DNA of 32,594 nt from an uncultured Lachnospiraceae bacterium (GTDB lineage: Bacteria; Bacillota; Clostridia; Lachnospirales; Lachnospiraceae), in contig CAMOGQ010000029.1 of assembly GCA_946614165.1 (NCBI GenBank), forward strand, positions 1-32,594. The letters run 5' to 3'. The notes under the pieces were generated by a model, which ran no database searches, had not been told where the DNA came from, and saw only the letters and a list, made by a program, of their open reading frames with translations. Position 1 is the stretch's first letter, and every line of letters starts with the position of its first letter. The translations under genes and the position numbers were made by a program. Of this stretch, positions 16,472 to 24,644 are shown one piece after another.

Positions 16472-17563
16472 TTATGCCTTTCCTTCCAGTCTGTCCAGAG
16501 TATCCCATACGCCCAGCATGTACTGTACGCCCAGAGCTCTGTCATATTTGCCGTAACCGGGACGGCAGGTTCCGGGGCCTTCCTCCCAGAGCTGACGGCC
16601 GTGGTCGGGACGGATGTATCCCTCGTAGCCGCAGTCATGGTATGCCCGGAGCACTTCGATGATGCCGGTGTCGCCGCAGCAGTCGCGGTGGGCTGCCTCG
16701 GAGAAGTCACCGTTGGGGAAGTGCTTGATGTTGCGGATGTGGCCGAAAGCGATGCGGTCGCAGTGCTTTCTGACGATCTCCGCGCAGTTGTTATTGGGGT
16801 TCGCGTTCAGGGAACCGGTGCACAGGGTCAGACAGTTGTGGGGATCGTCCACCATCTTCAGGAACCTGTCGCAGGCAGCCTCGTCTACCAGAAGACGGGG
16901 CAGACCGAAGATATCCCACGGCGGATCGTCCATGTGGATGGCCATCTTGATGTCGGCCTCCTTGCAGGCAGGCATAATGGCTTCCAGGAAATATTTCAGG
17001 TTGTCCCAGAGCATCTCCTTGGTAACAGGTGCATAGGCCTTGAAGAGCTCGTCCAGCTTCGCCATACGCTCGGGCTCCCAGCCGGGGAAAGTCATGTTGT
17101 ACTTCTCGGTGAAGCTCATGATGTAATCGGCCATGGCCTTGTAGTCTTCCTGGATCATGTCCTTCTGATAGAAAAGGGCGGTGGAGCCGTCTCCCACGGG
17201 GTGGAAGAGATCGGTCCTGGTCCAGTCGAAGATGGGCATGAAGTTGTAGCAGATGACCTTGACTCCGAACTTGCCCAGATTCAGGATACACTGCTTGTAG
17301 TTTTCGATGAGGGCGTCTCTGGTGGGAAGGCCGATCTTGATATCGTCGTGGACGTTGACGGATTCGACTACCTCGGCGTCAAAGCCGTAGGCATGGATCT
17401 GATCCACTACCTCTTTGATCTCCTCTTCTTCCCAGATTTCGCCAGGCATCTTGTGGTGCAGGGCCCAGACGATGCTTGTCACGCCGGGGATCTGCTTAAT
17501 GTCGGCCAGGGTAATGGGGTCGTTTCCTTCCCCGTACCAGCGCCATCCCATTTTCATTGCCAT
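16472..17563 (-). CDS. uxuA: Mannonate dehydratase
   Basis: A 363-residue TIM-barrel enzyme of the UxuA family that dehydrates D-mannonate to 2-keto-3-deoxygluconate, using a divalent metal. The start KMGWRWYGEGNDPITLADIKQIPGV, the MPIFDWTRTDL strand, HMDDPPWDIFGLPR and the IRPDHGRQLW end are all typical, and the length is normal. It is the first gene of uxuA-uxuB, with AAGGAGG seven bases before the ATG, and is divergent from an AraC regulator. Its product KDG feeds the nearby KdgK and Eda enzymes. UxaC and uronate transporters are not in view. Confidence 0.95.
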   Translation of the reverse strand: MAMKMGWRWYGEGNDPITLADIKQIPGVTSIVWALHHKMPGEIWEEEEIKEVVDQIHAYGFDAEVVESVNVHDDIKIGLPTRDALIENYKQCILNLGKFGVKVICYNFMPIFDWTRTDLFHPVGDGSTALFYQKDMIQEDYKAMADYIMSFTEKYNMTFPGWEPERMAKLDELFKAYAPVTKEMLWDNLKYFLEAIMPACKEADIKMAIHMDDPPWDIFGLPRLLVDEAACDRFLKMVDDPHNCLTLCTGSLNANPNNNCAEIVRKHCDRIAFGHIRNIKHFPNGDFSEAAHRDCCGDTGIIEVLRAYHDCGYEGYIRPDHGRQLWEEGPGTCRPGYGKYDRALGVQYMLGVWDTLDRLEGKA

Positions 17564-17604
17564 ACGGTAACCTCCTTGTTGTATGTGCTTTACCCTACAT
17601 CCTT

Positions 17605-17610
17605 ATCATA
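17605..17610 (-). promoter_or_regulatory. Possible -10 of uxuAB
   Basis: TATGAT on the minus strand, about 42 nt before the uxuA start. No convincing -35 is present at the right distance, as is common for promoters that need an AraC activator. The rest of the 342-nt uxuA-araC gap holds a TATAAA at 17862-17867 for the other direction but no further gene or clear operator that I can see. Confidence 0.35.
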
Positions 17611-17905
17611 GACTATGGGGCAGGAATGCGCATGGTTTATCTGCTCCAAAAATATGGTAATTCTTCGCCTCTTTACACCTGAATGCTTTGGCGCTGTCTC
17701 CGCCCCTGTCCCTTTGCGGACAAAATTCAGGCAAAGTCTCCCCCGGTTTTCCCAGAGACTCCGGACAGGCAGGGACAGATGCGCCATGGCAGATTTACCA
17801 CATGCCTTCAGGGGAAGCGGCGGAGGATTTGTCCCTTGCGGGGAGGGCCGCCATCCACTACTATAAAAGGCAGGAAGGGGAAGCCCTTTCCGGAAGGAGG
17901 TTCTT

Positions 17906-18769
17906 ATGGTCAGCCGCAGAGAGAAGTTCGAGACCAGACAGTATATGGTGAATCCTTACTTTGAGTTCCACCACTATTATGATGAAGAGCCCCTGTCGGT
18001 CCCCCTCCACCAGCATACCTTTTACGAGCTTTATTTCTTTATTTCGGGCAACGTGTCCTACCATATCGAGGGCAAGGATTACCACCTGGAGCCCGGAGAT
18101 ATCCTCATCACCGATGACATGGATATCCACGGCCCGGTCATCATGCCCGGCCTCCCCTACGAACGGATCGTGATCTGGCTCTCCCCGGAGTTTTTTGACG
18201 CCCTGGAACCCCTGGGCACCCCTTTCAGGGACTTTTTCATAAAGACCGCCTCCCGGGACTACCGTCTGATCCGGCCGGATCCCCTTACCAGCCGCCGCCT
18301 CATGGACCTGTGCGGCCAGATCTCCGATTTCAAGCACGACCAGGCCTTCGGAGGACAGGCCCTGTACGGAGCCAGCCTGATCGAGCTTCTGGCCTATCTG
18401 GGCAGGGCTGTCCAGGAGACTCCCGACCTGGCCATGCCGGATGTGACGGAGGACGAGCGGATCAACCATGTACTGGGCTATATCAACGCCCACCTGACGG
18501 AAGACCTGACCCTGAAGGAGATCTCGGAGGCCTTCTACATGAGCGACAAGTATCTGTGCCGCCGCTTCAGGAAGTACACGGGGTTGTCTGTCTACCGCTA
18601 TATCACCAAAAAAAGGCTGATCACCGCCCGGAACATGATCCGGGACGGGGTCCCTGTACTGACCGCCTGCATGGACAGCGGCTTTAACGATTATTCCAAC
18701 TTTCTGAAGGTCTTCAAGCGGGAGTTCGGCCATCTGCCCAGCCTGCTGAAGGAAAAAGGCTTCGAATAA
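17906..18769 (+). CDS. AraC family transcriptional regulator
   Basis: A 287-residue regulator: an N-terminal cupin-like sugar-sensing domain (about residues 15-110, with HQHTFYELYFFISGNVSYHIEG and LEPGDILITDDMDIHG) and a C-terminal double helix-turn-helix (about 190-285, LKEISEAFYMSDKYLCRRFRKYTG and SGFNDYSNFLKVFKREFG). GGAAGGAGG lies five bases before the ATG. It is divergent from uxuAB and so the likely regulator of mannonate use; its ligand is not known. Confidence 0.9.
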   Translation: MVSRREKFETRQYMVNPYFEFHHYYDEEPLSVPLHQHTFYELYFFISGNVSYHIEGKDYHLEPGDILITDDMDIHGPVIMPGLPYERIVIWLSPEFFDALEPLGTPFRDFFIKTASRDYRLIRPDPLTSRRLMDLCGQISDFKHDQAFGGQALYGASLIELLAYLGRAVQETPDLAMPDVTEDERINHVLGYINAHLTEDLTLKEISEAFYMSDKYLCRRFRKYTGLSVYRYITKKRLITARNMIRDGVPVLTACMDSGFNDYSNFLKVFKREFGHLPSLLKEKGFE

Positions 18770-18814
18770 AAAGATATCCTCCCGGTACAAGTGACCATGG
18801 GAGGATATCTTTTT
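18768..18814. terminator. Bidirectional terminator between araC and the MATE pseudogene
   Basis: A perfect 16-bp stem (AAAAAGATATCCTCCC with its complement) around a 15-nt loop. It overlaps the araC stop codon on one side and the MATE stop on the other, and has T-runs on both strands. Confidence 0.85.
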
Positions 18815-20172
18815 ATGCTTCTGTTTTCTGCATCCCCTGCAGCATTCCTCTCATCTTCCCCAGTCCAAGCAGGGCATAAGCAAGGCCGGCCGCCTCCGAG
18901 ATCCAGAAGGCATACCAGACCATGCCGATCCCTCCGTATCTGGCCAGAAGAAAGGCGCAGGGGATCAGGGGCACGAACTGGCGGAGGAAGGAAGCGGCCA
19001 TATTTGTGACGCCGTCCTCCCCCAGACCGGAGGCGAAATAGCCCGTGATCATGGTCAGACCGGCCGGAACAAAGGTCAGGGAGATGATCTTAAGGGCCGG
19101 GATGCCCAGGGAGAGCATGGCTTCCCCGGCGGAGAAAAGGCCCAGAAGGGCGCTTCCGAAAAGATGGAAGACCGCGGTCCCTGCCAGGGCGATGGCACAG
19201 GCCGAGAGGCAGACGAGCCTTCCGGCTTTCCGGACCCGGTCCGGGCGCCCCGCCCCGTAGTTGTAGCCCGCGATGGGAATGACAGCCTGTCCCAGGCCGT
19301 TCAGGGGCATGAAAAGGAAGTTCTGCAGCTTGTAATAGACGCACCGCAGCAGAGGAAAAGGGCAGCAGGATGGCATTGAAGGCCGTGACCATGAAGCTGG
19401 TCATGGCCTGCATGATCATGGTGGGAAGCCCCACCTGATAAATCTTCAGGATCCTTTCCTTTTCCATCCGAAAGCCCGGCAGGGCCAGATCCAGATTCGG
19501 ATTCATCTTGATATTCAGAACAAGGCCCGTAAGCATGCTGACCCACTGGCCGATGACCGTGGCCCAGGCGGCGCCCCGGATCCCCATGGCAGGGCATCCC
19601 AAAAGGCCGAAGATCATGATGGGATCCAGGATCAGATTGGTCAGAGCGCCGGATACCAGAGTGACCATGGAAAGAGCGGCCCTGCCCGATGCCTGGAGAA
19701 GGCGCTGAAAGACCATGCAGACCAGATTTCCCTGGCAGAGGACCATGCAGATCCGCAGATAGGGGGCGCACAGGGAGGAGATCCCGGGGTCGTCCGTAAA
19801 GGTCTCCGCCAGCCGTCCCGCAAAGGCAAGGCCCGCGGCCGTAAAGACAAGGCTGACCGCACCGGAGAGGGCAAGGCCCGTCTGGGCGATGCGGGAAGCC
19901 TCGTCAAAGTTCTTCATGCCAAGGTTCCTTGAAAGAATGGCGTTGACCCCTACCGCGGTCCCTACGCCGGCGGCGATCATCAGCATCTGGACCGGATAGG
20001 CCAGGGAAGCCGCCGTCAGGGCCTCCTCACTGAGCCTGGCCACAAAAATACTGTCAACTATGTTGTAGAGGGACTGGATCAGAAGGGAGGCCATCATGGG
20101 CAGGGACATGGACAGGACCAGCGTCCCCAGAGCCTGGGTCTCCATCCGGTTTCCTCTTTCTTCTTTTTTCAT
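18813..20172 (-). pseudogene. MATE family efflux transporter, frameshifted
   Basis: A MATE-type multidrug/Na+ efflux pump split into two frames. The first (277 residues from MKKEERGNRMETQ) carries ALYNIVDSIF-like and YPVQMLMIAAGVGTAVGVNAI segments and runs to SSAAV; the second continues from VYYKLQNFLFMPLNGLGQAVIPIAGYNYGAG to the stop. The frames meet near 19341. Family members have about four residues (such as S-V-Y-G) between these parts, so roughly 11 bases look to be missing, not one. Together the parts give a normal length near 455. The start has AAGGAG six to seven bases upstream. A sequencing error is possible, but a loss of 11 bases makes it less likely. Confidence 0.8.
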
Positions 20173-20189
20173 TTCATTCTCCTTTCCGC

Positions 20190-20240
20190 AAAAAAACAGT
20201 GTGAAAGAAGGGGGCAGCACTCCCCGCTTTCACACTGTTT
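20190..20240 (-). promoter_or_regulatory. Leader hairpin/terminator with AGTGCT loop before the MATE pseudogene
   Basis: On the minus strand a perfect 14-bp stem (AAACAGTGTGAAAG with its complement) encloses an inner GGGG/CCCC stem whose loop is AGTGCTG; seven Us follow, ending five bases before the ribosome site. It looks like an intrinsic terminator placed in the leader. It aligns with the hairpin at 21819-21868 before the other MATE gene, sharing CAGnGTGAAA, GGAGTGCT and the U-run. It could end the upstream MATE transcript, or act as an attenuator. Confidence 0.75.
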
Positions 20241-20291
20241 CCAGCCGGCTTAAAATCTTTATGACTTCTTTTCTGCCGGATCCTTCCGGCT

Positions 20292-21716
20292 TCAGATCCT
20301 GCCTTCCTTCAGTCCCTTCATGATCTTCAGGATCATGGCCGCCGCGATCAGGAAGGTCAGAAGATCCGATACGGGCATGGAATAAAGAACGCCGTCCAGG
20401 CCGAAAACAAGGGGCAGGAGCAGGACCCAGCCCACGCCGAAGACCACTTCCCTGATCATGGACAGAAGGGAGGACATGGCCGCTTTTCCGATGGACTGCA
20501 GGTAGATAAAGGTCCCCTTGTTGACGGTGGCCAGGGGCATCAGGCACAGGTAGGTGCGGAAGGACTTTACGGCAAAGTCCGTATAATAGGTGCTTTCTCC
20601 CGCCGCCCCGAAGATGCCGATCAGGACCTCTGGAAATACTTCTACAATAATAAGCGCTGCGGCGCCGGTCACGAATTCCGCTGTCAGCAGCATCTTAAAA
20701 AGGCTCCTGACCCGGTCCAGGCGGCCGGCTCCCATGTTGAAGCCGACCACCGGAATGCATCCCGCGGCCAGGCCCACCGAGATGGAGATCACAATCTGGA
20801 AGAACTTCATGACGATACCCACCACAGCCATGGGGATCTGGGCATACTGCGGCTGAGAAAATACCATGTCCAGGGCGCCGTATTTTACGATCATGTTGTT
20901 GACGGCCGCCATGGACGCCACCAGGGAGATCTGGGACAGAAAGCTGGTCAGACCAAGGGGCAGGATTTTCTTCATGAGAGAAGGGAAAAGACCGAAGCTT
21001 CTTCTCGAGGGGCGCAGGGTCTTCATATGGAAGAGATACCAGAGGGAAAGGCCCGCCGTCAGAAACTGCCCGGCTATGGTGGCCAGGGCCGCTCCCATCA
21101 TGCCCCAGCGCAGGCCGTAGATGCAGATGGGGTCAAAGACTATGTTGAAGAGGGCGCCTGCCACGGTGGAGATCATGGCAAAGCGGGGACTGCCGTCCGA
21201 CCGGATAATGGGATTGAGGCACTGGCCGAACATGTAGGCCGGAATACCGACGGCGATCCAGGTAAAATATTCCCTGGAAAGGGCAAAGGTCTCGTCATTG
21301 ACCCGGCCCCCGAAAAAGGTCAGGATCGAATCCCGAAACACAAGATAAAAGGCCATCAGGAGAAGACCAGCTCCCAGAACCAGGAGGATGGCGTTTCCCA
21401 CGCTCTTTTCCGCTTCCTCTTTCTTTTTCATCCCCAGGCTGATGCTGACAAAGGCACAGGCCCCGTCCCCGATCATGACCGCTATGGCCAGGGCCGCCAC
21501 CGTCAGGGGGAAAACTACGTTGCTGGCTGCGTTGCCGTAGGAACCCAGATAGTCCGCGTTGGCGATAAAGATCTGGTCTACGATGTTGTAAAGGGCCCCC
21601 ACCAGAAGGGATATGATGCAGGGAAGGGCATATTTTTTCATCAGCCTCCCCAGTTTTTCCGTGGCAAGATACTCCTGATTTTCTTTTTTCATTTTCATCT
21701 CTCTTTCTTTTGTCAT
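20292..21716 (-). CDS. MATE family efflux transporter
   Basis: An intact 474-residue MATE pump with about 12 membrane segments, expected to export drugs or metabolites in exchange for Na+ or H+. Typical family sequence is seen at ALYNIVDQIFIAN, GDGACAFVSISLGMK, PIIRSDGSPRFAM and the mid-protein SIGLAAGC-like and VGFNMGAGRLDRVR segments. The start MTKEREMKMKKEN has a GAGGGAG site five to six bases away; the open frame extends 44 codons further but those would cross the leader hairpin. It is followed 119 nt later by the frameshifted MATE gene. Substrate unknown. Confidence 0.9.
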   Translation of the reverse strand: MTKEREMKMKKENQEYLATEKLGRLMKKYALPCIISLLVGALYNIVDQIFIANADYLGSYGNAASNVVFPLTVAALAIAVMIGDGACAFVSISLGMKKKEEAEKSVGNAILLVLGAGLLLMAFYLVFRDSILTFFGGRVNDETFALSREYFTWIAVGIPAYMFGQCLNPIIRSDGSPRFAMISTVAGALFNIVFDPICIYGLRWGMMGAALATIAGQFLTAGLSLWYLFHMKTLRPSRRSFGLFPSLMKKILPLGLTSFLSQISLVASMAAVNNMIVKYGALDMVFSQPQYAQIPMAVVGIVMKFFQIVISISVGLAAGCIPVVGFNMGAGRLDRVRSLFKMLLTAEFVTGAAALIIVEVFPEVLIGIFGAAGESTYYTDFAVKSFRTYLCLMPLATVNKGTFIYLQSIGKAAMSSLLSMIREVVFGVGWVLLLPLVFGLDGVLYSMPVSDLLTFLIAAAMILKIMKGLKEGRI

Positions 21717-21818
21717 AGCGGCTCCCTCTCCCGCGGGAATGCGGGGCGGCCTGCTTCGGAAATATGATCGCAGAGATAAAAATCCGCTTTTTACTTCTTC
21801 TGTATCTTTCCTACACAA

Positions 21819-21868
21819 AAAAACAGCGCGAAATATGAGGTTTAGCACTCCTCTATTTCACGCTGTGA
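21819..21868 (-). promoter_or_regulatory. Leader hairpin/terminator with AGTGCT loop before the intact MATE gene
   Basis: On the minus strand ACAGCGTGAAATA pairs with TATTTCGCGCTGT (13 pairs, one G-U), with an inner GAGG/CCTC stem and an AGTGCTAAA loop, then seven Us. No same-strand gene lies upstream within 1.6 kb, so it is not a terminator of a preceding gene; it sits about 100 nt before the MATE start. This makes an attenuator or riboswitch-like role likely. Confidence 0.75.
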
Positions 21869-21901
21869 TCAGCTGGCTATGTATTCTTTTTTACGAGGGT
21901 C

Positions 21902-21910
21902 ATTATCTCA
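21902..21910 (-). promoter_or_regulatory. Possible promoter of the intact MATE gene
   Basis: Extended -10 TGaGATAAT on the minus strand without a good -35. It would give a leader of about 180 nt containing the AGTGCT hairpin. Confidence 0.35.
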
Positions 21911-21983
21911 CAGATCATTTTCTTTTTCATGTTTGCACTTTGCCGGTTTTTTCCGGAAAACCGGGGGCTTGTTTTTGCATTTT

Positions 21984-22013
21984 TTGACAGATGCCCTCTC
22001 CTGCGTCTAAAAT
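21984..22013 (+). promoter_or_regulatory. Promoter of the hypB pair
   Basis: Perfect -35 TTGACA (21984-21989), 18-bp spacer, -10 TAAAAT (22008-22013), about 35 nt before the first hypB. Confidence 0.7.
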
Positions 22014-22053
22014 AGGCTTATCATGCTGACCGGCAGCAAAGGAGTGATTGGTT

Positions 22054-22731
22054 ATGGACATGGACCGGGTAAAGGTAATAGAGCTGAAACAGAATATTTT
22101 CAGGGCCAACGAAGTGACCGCGGATAAGATCCGGGACCGCCTGAAAAAGAAAGGCACCCTTCTTGTCAACGTCATGGCATCCCCCGGGGCCGGCAAGACC
22201 ACCCTCCTTTCCAGGACCATTCATGCCCTGGAGGATACCTTCCGTTTTGGCGTCATGGAATGTGATATCGACGCCAGCGTGGACGCCCAGGCCCTTCTTG
22301 ACCAGGGGATCCCCGCCGTCCAGCTCCATACGGGCGGCATGTGCCACATGGACGCCGGAATGACCCAGCAGGGCCTTATGGAACTGGGGGAAGACGGACT
22401 GGACGTCATCTTCATCGAAAACGTAGGAAACCTGGTCTGCCCTGCGGAATATGATACCGGGGCCCATGAATGCGTCGCCATCCTCTCCGTTCCGGAGGGA
22501 GACGACAAGCCCGTAAAATACCCTCTCATGTTCCAGGTATGCGATACCGTTCTCATCAATAAGATCGACGCCCTGCCGGTCTTTGACTTCAGCAGGGAAC
22601 GGGTCCTTTCCGGGATCCGGGAGAGGAACCCCAGGGCAGAAGTCTTCTTTGTCTCCTCCCGCACAGGGGAGGGGTATGATGGCTGGATCCGCCGTCTGAA
22701 AGAAATGATCGTAAAGATAAAAGAGGGATAA
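22054..22731 (+). CDS. hypB: HypB-type nickel-insertion GTPase, copy 1
   Basis: A 225-residue SIMIBI-class GTPase of the HypB family, which uses GTP to deliver nickel to [NiFe] hydrogenase and sometimes to other nickel enzymes. The P-loop SPGAGKTT lies at 43-50; the metal site CH is C97-H98 (GMCHMD), with C129 in ENVGNLVCPAE; the guanine-specificity NKID is at about 170. There is no N-terminal CxxCGC or His-rich stretch. The ATG with AAAGGAG nine bases upstream is preferred to a TTG two codons before. It is followed two bases after the stop by a second copy; no hypA, hypC-F or hydrogenase genes are seen. Confidence 0.92.
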   Translation: MDMDRVKVIELKQNIFRANEVTADKIRDRLKKKGTLLVNVMASPGAGKTTLLSRTIHALEDTFRFGVMECDIDASVDAQALLDQGIPAVQLHTGGMCHMDAGMTQQGLMELGEDGLDVIFIENVGNLVCPAEYDTGAHECVAILSVPEGDDKPVKYPLMFQVCDTVLINKIDALPVFDFSRERVLSGIRERNPRAEVFFVSSRTGEGYDGWIRRLKEMIVKIKEG

Positions 22732-22733
22732 AT

Positions 22734-23411
22734 ATGAGCAGCGTAAGAGTCATTCAGGTGCAGGAAAACGTATTTGCAAAAAACGACAGGGAGGCGGAGC
22801 GGATCCGCAGGGATATGACATCTCAGGGGACCTTCTTTGTCAATGTCATGTCCGCCCCCGGCAGCGGAAAGACCACCTTTCTCACCGCCCTCATTAACTC
22901 CATGAAGAGCCGGTACAGGATCGGGGAGATGGACGTGGACATAGAATCCAGCCTGGACGCCCAGCGGGTGGCGGATCTGACGGGAGTAAAGTCCCTCCAG
23001 ATCCACAACTGCGGCCTCTGCCATATCGACGCGGATATGACGGCCAGAGCCCTGTCCGAATATGATACAAAGGGCCTGGACCTTCTGATCCTGGAAAATA
23101 TCGGAAACCTGGTCTGCCCCGCGGAATTCGATACCGGGGCCCATAAAAACGTTTCCCTCGTCTCCGTTCCGGAAGGCGACGACAAGCCCCTCAAATACCC
23201 TCTTATGTTCCAGGTCTGTGACCTGGTCCTCATTACCAAAATTGATACTCTGGACTATTTCGATTTCGATTTTGAGAAGGCCAGGGAAAGGATCCATGCC
23301 CTGAATCCCAAAGCGCAGGTCCTCCGGATCAGCGCCGTGACGGGCGAAGGCATGGACAGGGCCGTTTCCTGGTTCGAAGGGGAGATCGCCGCCGTGAAAG
23401 CCGCTGTATAA
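22734..23411 (+). CDS. hypB: HypB-type nickel-insertion GTPase, copy 2
   Basis: A 225-residue paralogue of the preceding gene, alignable over its whole length: P-loop APGSGKTT at 41-48, CH at C96-H97 (GLCHID), ENIGNLVCPAEFDTGAHK, and TKID in place of NKID for the guanine-binding loop. Codon and residue differences are spread throughout, so the duplication is old. Start lies 2 nt after copy 1 with an AGAGGG site inside its end, so both are made together; HypB acts as a dimer, which makes a heterodimer possible. Partners are not in the window. Confidence 0.9.
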   Translation: MSSVRVIQVQENVFAKNDREAERIRRDMTSQGTFFVNVMSAPGSGKTTFLTALINSMKSRYRIGEMDVDIESSLDAQRVADLTGVKSLQIHNCGLCHIDADMTARALSEYDTKGLDLLILENIGNLVCPAEFDTGAHKNVSLVSVPEGDDKPLKYPLMFQVCDLVLITKIDTLDYFDFDFEKARERIHALNPKAQVLRISAVTGEGMDRAVSWFEGEIAAVKAAV

Positions 23412-23461
23412 GTCCCCTGTTTCTTCGTCTGTCTGAGACTGCCTTTCATCCACGTAATTAT

Positions 23462-23505
23462 AAAGGAAGCTGCTTCGGCCCCGGGCCGCTGCAGCTTCCT
23501 TTTTC
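23462..23505. terminator. Terminator between hypB and the LysR gene
   Basis: A 12-bp stem (AAAGGAAGCTGC with its complement) with an inner CGGCCC/GGGCCG stem, followed by TTTTT on the plus strand. It ends the hypB transcript and touches the LysR stop codon. Confidence 0.85.
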
Positions 23506-24439
23506 AGATATTGCTCTTAAAATGCTCCATGAACCTCTGCACGGCCACCGGGACATAGGCCCTCCTGGGAAGAAGCATGTAAAAGATCCTGTCCGCCAGA
23601 GGGGAGTCGATGGCATAAAAGCGAAGGTCCGTATAGGAGGCCCTGACCAGGCGGTCGCAGGTCATGGTGATCCCGAAGCCGCTTTCCGCCAGCTTGAAAG
23701 CCGTGGTCATCTGCTGGAGGACGATCCGGATCTCGGGATCAAAGCCGGCCTCCCTGAAGATCTGTAACGCCCTGTCATAGAGGTTGTTGCCCTGGTCCAG
23801 GGCGATAAAGGGAAGGCCCCGGAAGGCTGATATCTCCACCGGCGGTTTTTTCATCCGCAGATGGTCTCCCTGAATGATCTCCTCCACCCCGAAAGATCTG
23901 TCTCCCAGGGTCTCGTTGATGGGGGCGTTCCATGGCACCGCCATCAGGAGCCGGTCCCGGAAAGCCTCCTGCTTTTTGAAGTCCTGCATGAATTCCATGT
24001 TGCAGCTGAAGGTCAGGTCCAGCTCATTTTTTGCAAGCATCTGGGACAGTCTGGCCGAGCTGAATTCCACCAGGCGGATCTGCACTCCGGGATAGCGCTC
24101 CTGGAAGGATGTCAGAAGATCCGGCAGGATGGATGTATTGACATAGTTGGATCCCCCAATGCTGATCTGTCCCTTCTCCAGATCCCTTATATCCCTGATC
24201 TGATCCGACAGATCCTTTTCCGCAAGGAGGATCTTTTCAATGGCTTTTAAATAGGCCTGCCCCGCTTCCGTCAGCTGCAGGGGATGGGCCCTTCTGTCAA
24301 ACAGAGGCATGCCGATGGCATCCTCTGTTTTTTTAATGGACTTGGACAGAGCGGGCTGGGAGACATAAAGGTTCTCCGCCGCTTTTGAAAAGCTGCCCGT
24401 CCTTGAGACTTCGTATATATACCGCATCTCTGTTTCCAT
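23504..24439 (-). CDS. LysR family transcriptional regulator
   Basis: A 311-residue LysR-type regulator: N-terminal winged helix (residues 1-60; GSFSKAAENLYVSQPALSKSIKKTED) and a two-lobed periplasmic-binding-like effector domain from about 90 on (ISIGGSNYVNTSILPDLLTSFQERYPGVQIRL). AAGGAG lies before the ATG. It is divergent from the UxaA-like dehydratase and DAACS genes, and its own promoter overlaps a dyad that is well placed for LysR control of both sides. Ligand probably the substrate of that pathway; identity unknown. Confidence 0.9.
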   Translation of the reverse strand: METEMRYIYEVSRTGSFSKAAENLYVSQPALSKSIKKTEDAIGMPLFDRRAHPLQLTEAGQAYLKAIEKILLAEKDLSDQIRDIRDLEKGQISIGGSNYVNTSILPDLLTSFQERYPGVQIRLVEFSSARLSQMLAKNELDLTFSCNMEFMQDFKKQEAFRDRLLMAVPWNAPINETLGDRSFGVEEIIQGDHLRMKKPPVEISAFRGLPFIALDQGNNLYDRALQIFREAGFDPEIRIVLQQMTTAFKLAESGFGITMTCDRLVRASYTDLRFYAIDSPLADRIFYMLLPRRAYVPVAVQRFMEHFKSNI

Positions 24440-24523
24440 CTGATCTCTCCTTTTTTCGCCCTTTCCGGAGCCCCCGGACGGGCTTTTTCATGCTTCTTAC
24501 GCGCTCATTTCCCTGGCCTTCAG

Positions 24524-24552
24524 ACTATAACCGCAGGTTATATATATGTAAA
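24524..24552 (-). promoter_or_regulatory. Promoter of the LysR gene
   Basis: Minus strand -35 TTTACA (24547-24552), 17-bp spacer, -10 TATAGT (24524-24529). The dyad at 24526-24542 covers the -10 and spacer, so binding would repress it. Confidence 0.6.
24526..24542. promoter_or_regulatory. LysR recognition dyad
   Basis: TATAACC-GCA-GGTTATA, a perfect 7-3-7 palindrome that contains the T-N11-A pattern. Its centre is about 64 nt before the predicted start of the dehydratase transcript, the usual place of a LysR recognition site. A second half-site GTTATAGTC (24567-24575), inverted copy of 24523-24531, lies near the -35. Confidence 0.65.
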
Positions 24553-24561
24553 TATCAGGAA

Positions 24562-24591
24562 TTGGCGTTATAGTCAACCCCACTGTATGAT
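24562..24591 (+). promoter_or_regulatory. Promoter of the UxaA-like / DAACS operon
   Basis: -35 TTGGCG (24562-24567), 18-bp spacer, -10 TATGAT (24586-24591). The weak -35 and long spacer suit an activator-dependent promoter. Confidence 0.5.
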
Positions 24592-24644
24592 GGAATCACA
24601 AAGAAAACAAACCCCGAAAGCAAATCGAATAAGGAGGAAGAAAG

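Noticed and set aside
16601-17611. Long open frame (336 codons) opposite uxuA
   Set aside because: Antisense shadow of a clear mannonate dehydratase, no recognisable domain.
17861-18790. 309-codon frame opposite the AraC gene
   Set aside because: The AraC protein on the plus strand has clear cupin and HTH domains and a strong ribosome site; this is its shadow.
21943-21964. Inverted repeat CCGGTTTT / AAAACCGG upstream of hypB with T-rich sequence after it
   Set aside because: It lies upstream of the hypB promoter at 21984-22013, so it would not be in that transcript; the T-rich stretch is interrupted. No function assigned.
22221-23453. Minus-strand frame of 410 codons across both hypB genes
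   Set aside because: Repeats in the translation simply mirror the duplicated hypB genes; antisense artefact.
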